Made by a program: the position numbers and the translations under genes. Positions 8,185 to 14,747 of a stretch of 23,409 bases of DNA are shown in pieces. The notes beneath the pieces were generated by a model. It was given only the letters and a program-made list of their open reading frames with translations. It was not told where the DNA came from and did no database searches. Every line of letters starts with the position of its first letter. The first letter of the stretch is position 1. The stretch is taken from contig JAXDNH010000022.1 of NCBI GenBank assembly GCA_034669525.1, positions 1-23,409 of the forward strand, read 5' to 3'. Origin of the DNA: JAFASC01 sp034669525 (GTDB lineage Bacteria; Pseudomonadota; Alphaproteobacteria; Rhizobiales; Beijerinckiaceae).

Positions 8185-8205
8185 GCGCGGCAACCTTCGC
8201 CGCGC
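8185..8205 (+). terminator. GC-rich stem-loop after dctM, likely terminator
   Basis: A perfect 7-bp stem pairs GCGCGGC at 8185-8191 with GCCGCGC at 8199-8205 around a 7-base loop and is followed by TTGCCTTGTT. It falls in the 51-bp gap between dctM and otsB. It probably ends or attenuates TRAP operon transcription before otsB. Confidence 0.5.
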
Positions 8206-8223
8206 TTGCCTTGTTGAAGGTCA

Positions 8224-9021
8224 ATGCCCGCGGAGCAGATCATCGAGCGTGAGAGTGCGGCCGCCGACGAGATCGTCAGCGATTTCGGCACGATCGCGCC
8301 GCCGGATTCGTCGGCGTACTTCTTTGATGTTGACGGCACCCTGCTCGAACTGCGGCGCCGGCCGGAAGAGGTCGTCGCCGATGAGCACCTGCGCGGGTTG
8401 CTGACGCGCCTGCAAACGGCCGCCGGGGGTGCGGTCGCGCTTGTCAGCGGCAGGTCGGTTGCCGATCTCGACCGCATCTTCAATCCGCTGACGCTGCCGG
8501 CGGCCGGTCTGCACGGCGCCGATATCCGCTTCCCCGATGGTTCGCGCCAGGCCGCGCGTGCCGACATCATGGACGAGGTCCGCCCGCTGGTCGCGGCTTT
8601 CGCTGCCGCACATGACGGCATCTGGCTCGAGGACAAGGGCGCGACGCTGGCGATCCACTTTCGCGAGCGTCCGGAGCTTGCCGGCGAGGTCCTCGCCTTC
8701 CTCTCGCACTTCCAGCAGGGCCGTGACCTCGCCGTGCAGGAAGGCAAGATGGTGGTCGAGCTCAAGTCTGCGGCGCACGACAAGGGGACGGCCATCAAGG
8801 CGCTGCTTGCGCATGAGCCCTTCCACGGCCGCCGGCCGGTCTTTGTCGGTGACGATCTCACCGACGAACACGGTTTTGCCGAGGTTCAGCGCTCCGGCGG
8901 CGTCGCGATTCGCATCGGTGTTCCCGACGTGCCAACGGAAGCTCGGCTGCACATGCCGGATCCCGCCTACTTGCGTGAGCGCCTGCGAGAATTGGCCGCG
9001 CATCATCTCGTGCTCGGCTGA
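8224..9021 (+). CDS. otsB: Trehalose-6-phosphate phosphatase
   Basis: This 265-aa HAD-superfamily enzyme removes phosphate from trehalose 6-phosphate, the last step of trehalose synthesis in the cytosol. HAD motif I is YFFDVDGTL (nucleophile Asp35, acid/base Asp37), motif II is VSGRS (Ser75), Lys187 lies in HDKGTA, and motif IV is GDDLTDE (Asp210, Asp211, Asp214). GLHGAD (about 95-100) is typical of the trehalose-phosphatase cap domain, separating it from other HAD enzymes. No otsA synthase is adjacent. The start is preceded by GAAGG only three bases away, so a slightly later start is possible. Trehalose is a stress protectant, which fits the block that follows. Confidence 0.9.
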   Translation: MPAEQIIERESAAADEIVSDFGTIAPPDSSAYFFDVDGTLLELRRRPEEVVADEHLRGLLTRLQTAAGGAVALVSGRSVADLDRIFNPLTLPAAGLHGADIRFPDGSRQAARADIMDEVRPLVAAFAAAHDGIWLEDKGATLAIHFRERPELAGEVLAFLSHFQQGRDLAVQEGKMVVELKSAAHDKGTAIKALLAHEPFHGRRPVFVGDDLTDEHGFAEVQRSGGVAIRIGVPDVPTEARLHMPDPAYLRERLRELAAHHLVLG

Positions 9022-9229
9022 GAGAACGGGCCTAAACGCGTTTCCGCGCAATTAGTTTCGCCAGATCGCAAAAATATTTCGCTTCTCACGAAACGACGGA
9101 GTCACGATATTGTCAGCATCCGCTCGTAATGTGCGTTTCGTCACCGGCTTGCGTAGCAGTTCGCCTTAAGAGGCCTGTATGCAGAGTGCGGTGCCTCCGA
9201 GTCGACCCGGACGCGAAAGGAGCAGCTCC

Positions 9230-9538
9230 ATGCTGATGGACGACATCTTCAATTCGTGCGCGCACGAAAAGGTGGCGCAGGCGGCTGTTGCCTGCATCGG
9301 GGGTGTATTCGCCGATCGCGTTCGTCACGTGGCTTCCGTGCGCGGCTTGACGCCCGGAGCTTTTGCTGCGAGCGCGGTGCGCCGTTTCGATCGCACCGCG
9401 AGCGGCGACGCACGCGACATTCTGAGACGCGCACTGCGCGGTATAGATCAGCCCGTACTGCATGGCTTGCGGCTCATTCTCGAACCCTCGCTTGAAGAAG
9501 CCGACGAATGCGAGAAGGTCGAGCTGGTATCGCACTAA
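9230..9538 (+). CDS. Conserved-looking 102-aa protein, function unknown
   Basis: The protein begins MLMDDIFNSCAHEKVAQAAV and has no signal peptide or membrane segment. It looks all-helical. The central part (VRHVASVRGLTPGAFAASAVRRFDR, residues 31-55) resembles a short helix-loop-helix such as those in ribbon-helix-helix or antitoxin-like proteins, but I see no clear motif. The Glu-rich C-terminus (EPSLEEADECEKVE) is acidic. AGGAG seven bases before the ATG at 9230 supports this start over the upstream ATG at 9179. I have a weak impression of similar small proteins in other Hyphomicrobiales. It is convergent with the DUF3775 gene, 65 bp away. No function is assigned. Confidence 0.65.
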   Translation: MLMDDIFNSCAHEKVAQAAVACIGGVFADRVRHVASVRGLTPGAFAASAVRRFDRTASGDARDILRRALRGIDQPVLHGLRLILEPSLEEADECEKVELVSH

Positions 9539-9550
9539 ACCAAACAGGCA

Positions 9551-9574
9551 CGGGTTTTATCCCGCGTTCGTTTT
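9551..9574. terminator. Weak hairpin between convergent genes
   Basis: CGGG-TTTTAT-CCCG at 9551-9564 is followed by a T-rich run on the plus strand. The stem is only four pairs, so this is a weak, possibly bidirectional terminator between the 102-aa gene and the DUF3775 gene. Confidence 0.25.
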
Positions 9575-9603
9575 ACGTGCTTTACCTTCGATCTGAGTCA
9601 GCT

Positions 9604-10008
9604 TCAGAGGCGGTTTTTTTCGAAGTCTTCGCAAGACAGATCGAAAGCCGAGAGGCCGTCTTCGAGCAAATCGCCAAGTAGCGGTTCGCTTAAGAGGAAA
9701 CGCGCCGTCGGGGGATCGCCGCGGTCGCGGGCCGCGGCAAGCGCGTCATCCCACTCCTCCGGAGTATAGTCGCCGCGGCCAACGAAAAGAAGCGCGACCA
9801 GCTCTGTCTGTTCATCCTCGTTGAGCGCGTTGATGAAGGCCGTCAATTCGCGCTGCGTTGTTTTTTCGTTTGCCGGCGTCAAGGCGCTCACAAACCGATC
9901 ATCGCTTGGGTTGGACGCATCATCACTCGGCTCGCCGCCGGCGGCATCGAATTCACGCCCCTTGACGGCAATGAAACAGACCTTTTCCACGGCGAGTTCG
10001 GACAGCAT
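9604..10008 (-). CDS. DUF3775 domain protein
   Basis: This 134-aa protein begins MLSELAVEKVCFIAVKGREFDA and continues with SNPSDDRFVSAL, TAFINALNEDEQTELVALLFVGRGDYTPEEWDDAL and a C-terminal LLSEPLLGDLLEDGLSAF. This is the pattern I know for DUF3775, a cytosolic alpha-helical family of unknown function seen in alphaproteobacteria. The open frame reaches 10095, but the family normally starts near the MLSELAVEKV Met, so I use 10008. The protein is acidic. The gene is divergent from the HWE kinase, and the gap holds a dyad that could serve both (10046-10101). Confidence 0.8.
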   Translation of the reverse strand: MLSELAVEKVCFIAVKGREFDAAGGEPSDDASNPSDDRFVSALTPANEKTTQRELTAFINALNEDEQTELVALLFVGRGDYTPEEWDDALAAARDRGDPPTARFLLSEPLLGDLLEDGLSAFDLSCEDFEKNRL

Positions 10009-10045
10009 GAGGGTCTCGTTGAGGAGGCAAAGTTCAGCTAGCAAT

Positions 10046-10071
10046 AACCAGAGCGGACCAGCCGAAGTTCC
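10046..10071 (-). promoter_or_regulatory. Near-consensus EcfG-type promoter facing DUF3775
   Basis: On the minus strand GGAAC (10067-10071) is followed after 17 bases by GGTT (10046-10049), one mismatch from CGTT. It lies about 40 bases upstream of the DUF3775 start and forms an inverted repeat with the opposite-facing GGAAC at 10077-10081. Confidence 0.35.
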
Positions 10072-10076
10072 CCGAA

Positions 10077-10101
10077 GGAACCTCGCCAAATGCATTGCGT
10101 T
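10077..10101 (+). promoter_or_regulatory. EcfG-type general-stress promoter
   Basis: GGAAC (10077-10081), 16 bases, CGTT (10098-10101) is a perfect match to the published consensus of alphaproteobacterial EcfG/SigT sigma factors (GGAAC-N16/17-CGTT). It points toward the HWE kinase; expected transcription start is about 10107-10109. Confidence 0.7.
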
Positions 10102-10107
10102 TGCCGC

Positions 10108-10198
10108 CAGAACCCATTGATCGGCAAAGGGAAGCCGGGCAATTCCGGCTCATCTGAGACGTCCGAACGCCGACCCGCTGCTCCGCGTTCGGCTTTTG
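10108..10198 (+). ncRNA. Candidate stress-induced small RNA or structured attenuator leader
   Basis: Downstream of the EcfG-type promoter, two stem-loops precede the kinase gene. One is AGCCGG/CCGGCT (10133-10138 with 10145-10150, six pairs). The other is CCGAACGC/GCGTTCGG (10163-10170 with 10185-10192, eight perfect pairs) followed by CTTTTGCC. The second has the form of an intrinsic terminator, with a T-run of only four. Termination there would give an RNA of about 90 nt; read-through would transcribe the kinase. The boundaries are estimates. Confidence 0.35.
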
Positions 10199-10221
10199 CC
10201 GGATCATACAGCGACGGTGAA

Positions 10222-11964
10222 ATGACGGACGCGCAATTCGAACTTGATGCTCTCTACGACCATTCCGCGGTTGGTCTTGCACTTATCGATCGCGACGAGC
10301 GCTTCCAGCGCGTAAATGCCCGGCTCGCGGACCTCCTGGGGATCACGCACGACGAGCTAATTAATCAGCGCACCGCAGATGTGCTGCCGAAGGCAGCAGC
10401 TCCGCTTACGTCGGCTTTAAGCGGGGCATTGCGTTCGGGCCACGCCGTCGAGCGCGTCGACATCGAACTCGGTTCTTCAAGCGATACGGCGCAACGACGA
10501 CATCTCGCAGGTCGCGTGCATCCCATTCGCGATAAAGCCGGGAAGATTATCGCGGCCGGCGCGATGATTGAAGAGGTGACCCAACAGCGGGAGGCCCAGG
10601 ATCGCAACGCTCACTTTGCCGCAGTGATCGAGTCGTCGGGCGATCCGATTGTCAGCTTTTCGCCTGACGGCCTCATACGCAGCTGGAACCCTGCGGCCGA
10701 ACGCCTCTATGGATTCGCTTCGCACGAAGTGATCGGGCGGCATGTGACGGATGTCTACATGGCGCATGCGAAGGAGGAGGCTGAAAAGCTCATCGCGCGC
10801 GCTTTGCAGGGCGAGACATTCACAATCGAGACAACACGTATGTCGCGGCATTCGGAGGAGATCGCCGTCTCGGTAACGATCGCCCCGATCCGCTCCGCGG
10901 AGGGAAAGATCACCGGCCTGTCGGCAATCACGCGTGACATCCGCGATCGCAAACGGGCAGAAGCGGCGTTGGCGCAGAGCGTCGCGCAACTCAATTCGCT
11001 CCTGACGCATGCGCCGATCGGTTTCGCTTTCTTCGATCGCGACCACAAATTTGTCCGGGTGAACGAATACCTCTCGCGCCTTGACGGGCTTGCGGTCGAC
11101 GCGCATCTCAACTGCAAAATCGAGGATGTGTTGCCGCGCAGTACCGCGATCCTTACGCCCTTGCTTGATCAGGTCTTCGAGACGCGCAAAGCCATCACGG
11201 ACGTCGAGCTTTCCGCCGAGGCGCCCTCCGAACCGGGAGTTGAGCGACAATGGCTCATCGGCATTTATCCCGTCATCAATGCGCACGATCAATGCGAATT
11301 CGCCGGTGCTATTATCCTGGATATTACCGAACGCAAGCAGCGCGAGGATCACATCCATTTTCTCCTGCGCGAACTGACACACCGCTCAAAGAACATTATG
11401 GCGATCGTCCAGGCGATGGCGCGCCAGACCGTCGCCGAGGCTCTGTCGGCCCGCGACTTCGAAGAAAAATTCTCGGCGCGCCTGCAGGGCTTCGCCCATT
11501 CGCACGATCTTCTTCTCAAAGAAAACTGGCAGGGCGTTGCAATTGACGAACTCGTCAAATCGCAACTCGGGGCATTCGCGGAGCTCGTTGGAAGCCGGAT
11601 CGAGATGAGGGGACCGAGCCTGTTCCTCACGCCGGAGGCAACACAAAATCTCGGGCTCGCGCTCCACGAACTGTCGATCAACGCCGCCAAGCACGGCGCT
11701 CTATCCACGCCCGCCGGATCGGTGCTGGTCCACTGGTCGACCTACGCAACGGATTTGGGTGATTCTCAATTCCTGCTGAGCTGGTCTGAAATGAACGGCC
11801 CAGAGGTCAAGCCTCCGCGCCATAAGGGTTTTGGACAACTGGTCCTGGAGCGCATGCTACCGCGCGCCCTTGACGGCGATGTTCGCCTCGATTTTGCCCA
11901 GGGCGGGCTGAAATGGAGCATCACCATGCCCGCCCGCTACATTCGCGAGGCGCGGTCCCGCTGA
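10222..11964 (+). CDS. Soluble triple-PAS HWE-family sensor histidine kinase
   Basis: This 580-aa protein has no membrane segment. Three PAS domains lie at about 8-125, 130-248 (ending TRDIRDRKRAE) and 255-375 (ending LDITERKQRE). The C-terminal kinase has the phospho-acceptor His387 in ELTHRSKN, the N-box HELSINAAKHG (His482, Asn487) and the WSEMNGP motif (Trp521, Glu523) that defines HWE kinases, then a GFGQLVLERM lid region. No cysteine suggests a flavin-type LOV PAS, so the signal is unknown. HWE/HisKA_2 kinases are known inputs to PhyR of the general stress response; that role here is inference. I use ATG 10222 because the open frame upstream to 10090 would overlap the EcfG-type promoter and the hairpins. 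No response regulator is adjacent, so it is an orphan kinase. Confidence 0.9.
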   Translation: MTDAQFELDALYDHSAVGLALIDRDERFQRVNARLADLLGITHDELINQRTADVLPKAAAPLTSALSGALRSGHAVERVDIELGSSSDTAQRRHLAGRVHPIRDKAGKIIAAGAMIEEVTQQREAQDRNAHFAAVIESSGDPIVSFSPDGLIRSWNPAAERLYGFASHEVIGRHVTDVYMAHAKEEAEKLIARALQGETFTIETTRMSRHSEEIAVSVTIAPIRSAEGKITGLSAITRDIRDRKRAEAALAQSVAQLNSLLTHAPIGFAFFDRDHKFVRVNEYLSRLDGLAVDAHLNCKIEDVLPRSTAILTPLLDQVFETRKAITDVELSAEAPSEPGVERQWLIGIYPVINAHDQCEFAGAIILDITERKQREDHIHFLLRELTHRSKNIMAIVQAMARQTVAEALSARDFEEKFSARLQGFAHSHDLLLKENWQGVAIDELVKSQLGAFAELVGSRIEMRGPSLFLTPEATQNLGLALHELSINAAKHGALSTPAGSVLVHWSTYATDLGDSQFLLSWSEMNGPEVKPPRHKGFGQLVLERMLPRALDGDVRLDFAQGGLKWSITMPARYIREARSR

Positions 11965-11999
11965 GCGCGCCTCTTCACCTGTTCAGAATTCGGCTTCGC

Positions 12000-12024
12000 G
12001 GAACTTCTCAGATTGGTTAGCTTT
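12000..12024 (+). promoter_or_regulatory. Near-consensus EcfG-type promoter before dedA pair
   Basis: GGAAC (12000-12004), 16 bases, CTTT (12021-12024) differs from the EcfG consensus by one base in the -10 box. It sits about 75 bases before the first DedA gene. Between them is a short stem-loop GCGGC-TTCGG-GCCGC (12046-12060) without a T-tail. Confidence 0.3.
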
Positions 12025-12098
12025 TGCCATGGTGGAGACTTGGTAGCGGCTTCGGGCCGCGGTGTTTCAGTGCGAGGCTTGCATTGCATTTTTTCGAT

Positions 12099-12725
12099 AT
12101 GGAGCACGTTCACCAGCTCCTCGCCACCTACGGTTATTGGGCCGTGCTGGTCGTCGTCATGATGGAGAGCGCCGGTATACCGGTTCCGGGCGAGACGATT
12201 CTGGTGAGCGCCGCGATCTATGCGGGCACGGCGCATAAGATGCAGATCGAATGGGTCATCGCGGCGGCCGCGTTCGGTGCGATTATGGGCGACAATATTG
12301 GTTTCTGGGTGGGACGTGAGTTCGGTCGGCGGATCGTCGAGCGCTTCGGCTCGTATGTCGGACTCGACGAGAGGCGAATGAGGCTCGGCCAATATCTTTT
12401 CGACCGGCACGGCGGCAAGATCGTCTTCTTCGGACGATTCGTTGCGTTTCTGCGCGCGTTTGCGGCGCTTCTCGCCGGGATAAACCGATTTCCGCCGCTT
12501 CGATTCTTTGCGTTCAATGCAGCCGGAGGAATTGTCTGGGCCAGTGTGTTCGGTCTTGGCGGCTATATCTTGGGAGAAACGATCCACAGGATTGCAGGAC
12601 CAATTGGGTGGTTTGGGCTTGCCTGCGCCGTGATTGCAGCGGTCATTGGTTGGCGGTTCTTCAAGATGCATGAGGAGCGCCTCCTCGAGCAGGCAGAAGA
12701 AGCGGCCAATCGCCGGAAGGCATAG
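12099..12725 (+). CDS. DedA-family inner-membrane protein (first of tandem pair)
   Basis: This 208-aa polytopic protein has the DedA hallmarks: MMESAGIPVPGE (acidic residue in the re-entrant region), GDNIGFWVGR, and FFGRFVAFLRAFAALLAG with the conserved arginines. DedA proteins are inner-membrane transporters or flippases, recently linked to undecaprenyl-phosphate or phospholipid recycling, and are needed for envelope and pH homeostasis. The ribosome site for ATG 12099 is poor. A TTG at 12084 has GAGG six bases upstream and would give a start (MHFFDMEHVH) resembling the second copy's MFFAYV, so it may be the true start. The second DedA begins 15 bases after the stop; the two are surely cotranscribed. 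Confidence 0.88.
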   Translation: MEHVHQLLATYGYWAVLVVVMMESAGIPVPGETILVSAAIYAGTAHKMQIEWVIAAAAFGAIMGDNIGFWVGREFGRRIVERFGSYVGLDERRMRLGQYLFDRHGGKIVFFGRFVAFLRAFAALLAGINRFPPLRFFAFNAAGGIVWASVFGLGGYILGETIHRIAGPIGWFGLACAVIAAVIGWRFFKMHEERLLEQAEEAANRRKA

Positions 12726-12740
12726 AGCGCAAAGGCTTCG

Positions 12741-13382
12741 ATGTTTTTTGCCTATGTGCAGCCTCTCGTCACGGACTACGGGCTCTACGCCGTTTTCGTC
12801 ATCGTGATGCTTGAGAGCGCCGGAGTCCCGGTGCCGGGCGAGACGGCACTCGTCCTCGCCTCCATCTATGCGGGCGCAACGGGAGACCTGCACATCGCGC
12901 ATGTGATCGTCGCCGCGGCGGCGGGCGCGATCATCGGCGACAATGTGGGCTTCTGGGTAGGCCGCCATTTCGGCATGCCGCTACTCAAGCGCTACGGTCG
13001 GCTCATCCATATTGACGAGAAGCGGCTTGCGTTTGGCGAGGCGATGTTCCGCCGCCACGGCGCAAAAATCGTGTTCTTTGGCCGGTTCATCGCCATCCTG
13101 CGCATATTCGCGGCGCTGCTCGCCGGCGTGAACCGCTTCGGGTGGGGTTCATTCCTCTTCTACAATGCCGCCGGGGGCATTGTCTGGGCAACAGTCTTTG
13201 GTCTTGGCGGCTATTTCTTCGGCGAGGCGATCCATCGTTTCACGGGGCCGATCGGATTGATGGCCCTTGCCGCCGTCATCGTGGGTATCGGCATCTCCTG
13301 GTGGGTGGTGAAACGCCAGGAGCAGCGGATGGAGGAGCGTGTTCTCACAGAGGAGCAAGAAAAGCAGAGGTGGGAGGACTAG
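12741..13382 (+). CDS. DedA-family inner-membrane protein (second of tandem pair)
   Basis: This 213-aa DedA protein carries MLESAGVPVPGE, GDNVGFWVGR and FFGRFIAILRIFAALLAGVNRF. Aligned by hand with the preceding gene's product, it runs about 180 residues without a gap and roughly 55-60% of residues are identical, so the pair arose by tandem duplication. The least similar parts are the mid-protein segment (GRLIHIDEKRLAFGEAMF) and the C-terminal helix. The charged C-terminal tail (KRQEQRMEERVLTEEQEKQRWED) is predicted cytoplasmic and longer than in the first copy. Confidence 0.9.
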   Translation: MFFAYVQPLVTDYGLYAVFVIVMLESAGVPVPGETALVLASIYAGATGDLHIAHVIVAAAAGAIIGDNVGFWVGRHFGMPLLKRYGRLIHIDEKRLAFGEAMFRRHGAKIVFFGRFIAILRIFAALLAGVNRFGWGSFLFYNAAGGIVWATVFGLGGYFFGEAIHRFTGPIGLMALAAVIVGIGISWWVVKRQEQRMEERVLTEEQEKQRWED

Positions 13383-13395
13383 CCCTTGGAGCTAC

Positions 13396-13421
13396 GGAAC
13401 AATGCCCACAAGGGCGGCGTT
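13396..13421 (+). promoter_or_regulatory. EcfG-type general-stress promoter
   Basis: GGAAC (13396-13400), 17 bases, CGTT (13418-13421) is a second perfect match to the EcfG consensus. It lies in the 68-bp gap before the small periplasmic protein, with the -10 box about 30 bases before its ATG, ideal spacing for a short leader. Confidence 0.7.
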
Positions 13422-13450
13422 GGCAAGCACGCGAACTTAGGGACAAGTCC

Positions 13451-13765
13451 ATGAAATCCGTCACCCTTTGCCTTGCCGCAATCTTCGGCGGCTTGAGCCT
13501 CCCGGCGCTTGCGCAGACCACGCCTGGCGCTCCCGGCACCGATCAGGTCATCCCGGAAAAGGACCGCAGCCGGCCGCAAGATCAGCCAGGCAATTCGCAG
13601 CAGAGCCTCAGCGAGAAGCTCGACAAATCCGGCGGCGTTATCAAACCGGCGGAGGATGTCGATCCGAAAATGACTAAGCCCGCGCCCGTGCCGGAGCCGA
13701 ACTCGACGCCGGTCATCCCACCGCCGGGCAGCCCAGGCGGCAATCCGGACGTCAAACCGAAATAG
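13451..13765 (+). CDS. Small Pro-rich periplasmic protein, likely stress-induced
   Basis: This 104-aa protein has a clear Sec signal peptide (MKSVTLCLAAIFGGLSLPALAQ, cut after ALA). The mature part is hydrophilic, Pro- and Lys-rich, with QSLSEKLDKSGGVIKPAEDVDP and a tail NSTPVIPPPGSPGGNPDVKPK. I recognise this as a type of hypothetical protein common in Hyphomicrobiales, without known function; it looks intrinsically disordered. The frame is open much further upstream (to 13142) but that part overlaps dedA. AGGGAC precedes the ATG. A perfect EcfG-type promoter lies immediately upstream. Its stop is six bases from the convergent livM stop. Confidence 0.75.
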   Translation: MKSVTLCLAAIFGGLSLPALAQTTPGAPGTDQVIPEKDRSRPQDQPGNSQQSLSEKLDKSGGVIKPAEDVDPKMTKPAPVPEPNSTPVIPPPGSPGGNPDVKPK

Positions 13766-13771
13766 GCGCCG

Positions 13772-14746
13772 CTAGAGCGACCGTTTGAACATGTGCGCGA
13801 TCTCGCCGACGATGCCACGGCGGAAGGCAAGCACGCAGGCCACGAAAATGACGCCCTGGATAACCGTTACCCACTGGCCGAAACCGGCGAGATAATTCTG
13901 CATCGCAACGATCACGAAGGCACCAACCACGGGCCCGAAAATCGTGCCGAGGCCGCCGACGAGCGTCATCAGCACGACTTCACCGGACATTGTCCAATGC
14001 ACGTCCGTCAGTGAGGCATTCTGCGCGACGATGGATTTCGTCGCGCCGGCAAGGCCGACCAGCGTCGCCGATAGCACGAAGGCCGCGAGCTTGTAGCGAT
14101 CGGTCTTGTAGCCGAGCGAAATGGCGCGCGGCTCGTTCTCGCGAATCGCTTTGAGGATCTCGCCGAACGGCGAATTGATGATGCGGTGGATCGCCAGAAA
14201 GCCGAACAGGAAGATCGCGAGCACCACATAATAAAGTGTCATCTGGTCCGAGAGATTGATGAAGCCAAGGAGTTTGCCTTGCGGGACGGCCTGGATGCCG
14301 TCTTCGCCATGCGTAAACGGTGCCTGCAGGCAGAAGAAATAGATCATCTGCGACAAAGCAAGCGTGATCATCGAAAAATAGATGCCCTGCCGTCTGATCG
14401 CGAGCGCACCGGTGATGAGTCCGATCACCCCTGCGCCGAGGGCTGCGGCGATGATGGCAAGTTCAGGTGGCCAGCCCCAGACTTTCGCGATGTGCGCGCT
14501 GAAATACCCCGCCGAACCCAAAAACATGGCGTGGCCGAAGGACAAAAGGCCGACGTAACCGACAAGCAGGTTGAAGGCGCAGGCGAATAGCGCAAAACAT
14601 AGTGCTTGCATAAGAAAGAATGGGTACGCGAAGAGCGGCGCGACGATCAACGCAAGAGTCATCAGCAGAAATGCGACCTGCTCGTCGCGCGGATGCGCTA
14701 CTTCGACAGGTGCGGTGATTGTCCCGGAAGCAGTGTCGACGGACAT
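13772..14746 (-). CDS. livM: Branched-chain-type ABC importer permease LivM
   Basis: This 324-aa inner-membrane subunit has the LivM landmarks NLLVGYVGLLSFGHAMFLGSAGY, GIYFSMITLALSQMIYF, ENEPRAISLGY (cytoplasmic coupling loop) and MTLVGGLGTIFGPVVGAF. With LivH it forms the transmembrane channel of a high-affinity importer for branched-chain amino acids, amides or aromatic acids. It is the last gene of the minus-strand liv operon, one base after livH. No terminator is visible in the six bases before the convergent neighbour's stop. Confidence 0.92.
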   Translation of the reverse strand: MSVDTASGTITAPVEVAHPRDEQVAFLLMTLALIVAPLFAYPFFLMQALCFALFACAFNLLVGYVGLLSFGHAMFLGSAGYFSAHIAKVWGWPPELAIIAAALGAGVIGLITGALAIRRQGIYFSMITLALSQMIYFFCLQAPFTHGEDGIQAVPQGKLLGFINLSDQMTLYYVVLAIFLFGFLAIHRIINSPFGEILKAIRENEPRAISLGYKTDRYKLAAFVLSATLVGLAGATKSIVAQNASLTDVHWTMSGEVVLMTLVGGLGTIFGPVVGAFVIVAMQNYLAGFGQWVTVIQGVIFVACVLAFRRGIVGEIAHMFKRSL

Positions 14747-14747
14747 G

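Noticed and set aside
9034..9043. AAACGCGTTT palindrome after otsB
   Set aside because: A 10-base palindrome is too short without a loop or T-tail to call a terminator or operator.
11937..12968. Long minus-strand open frame of 343 codons across both DedA genes
   Set aside because: It is antisense to two well-supported paralogous membrane proteins; its sequence is rich in Arg, His and Asp, lacks any domain and repeats itself only because the genes beneath are duplicates.
13142..13450. Upstream extension of the small periplasmic protein's reading frame
   Set aside because: It overlaps the second DedA gene out of frame, and the signal peptide, ribosome site and EcfG-type promoter all place the start at 13451.
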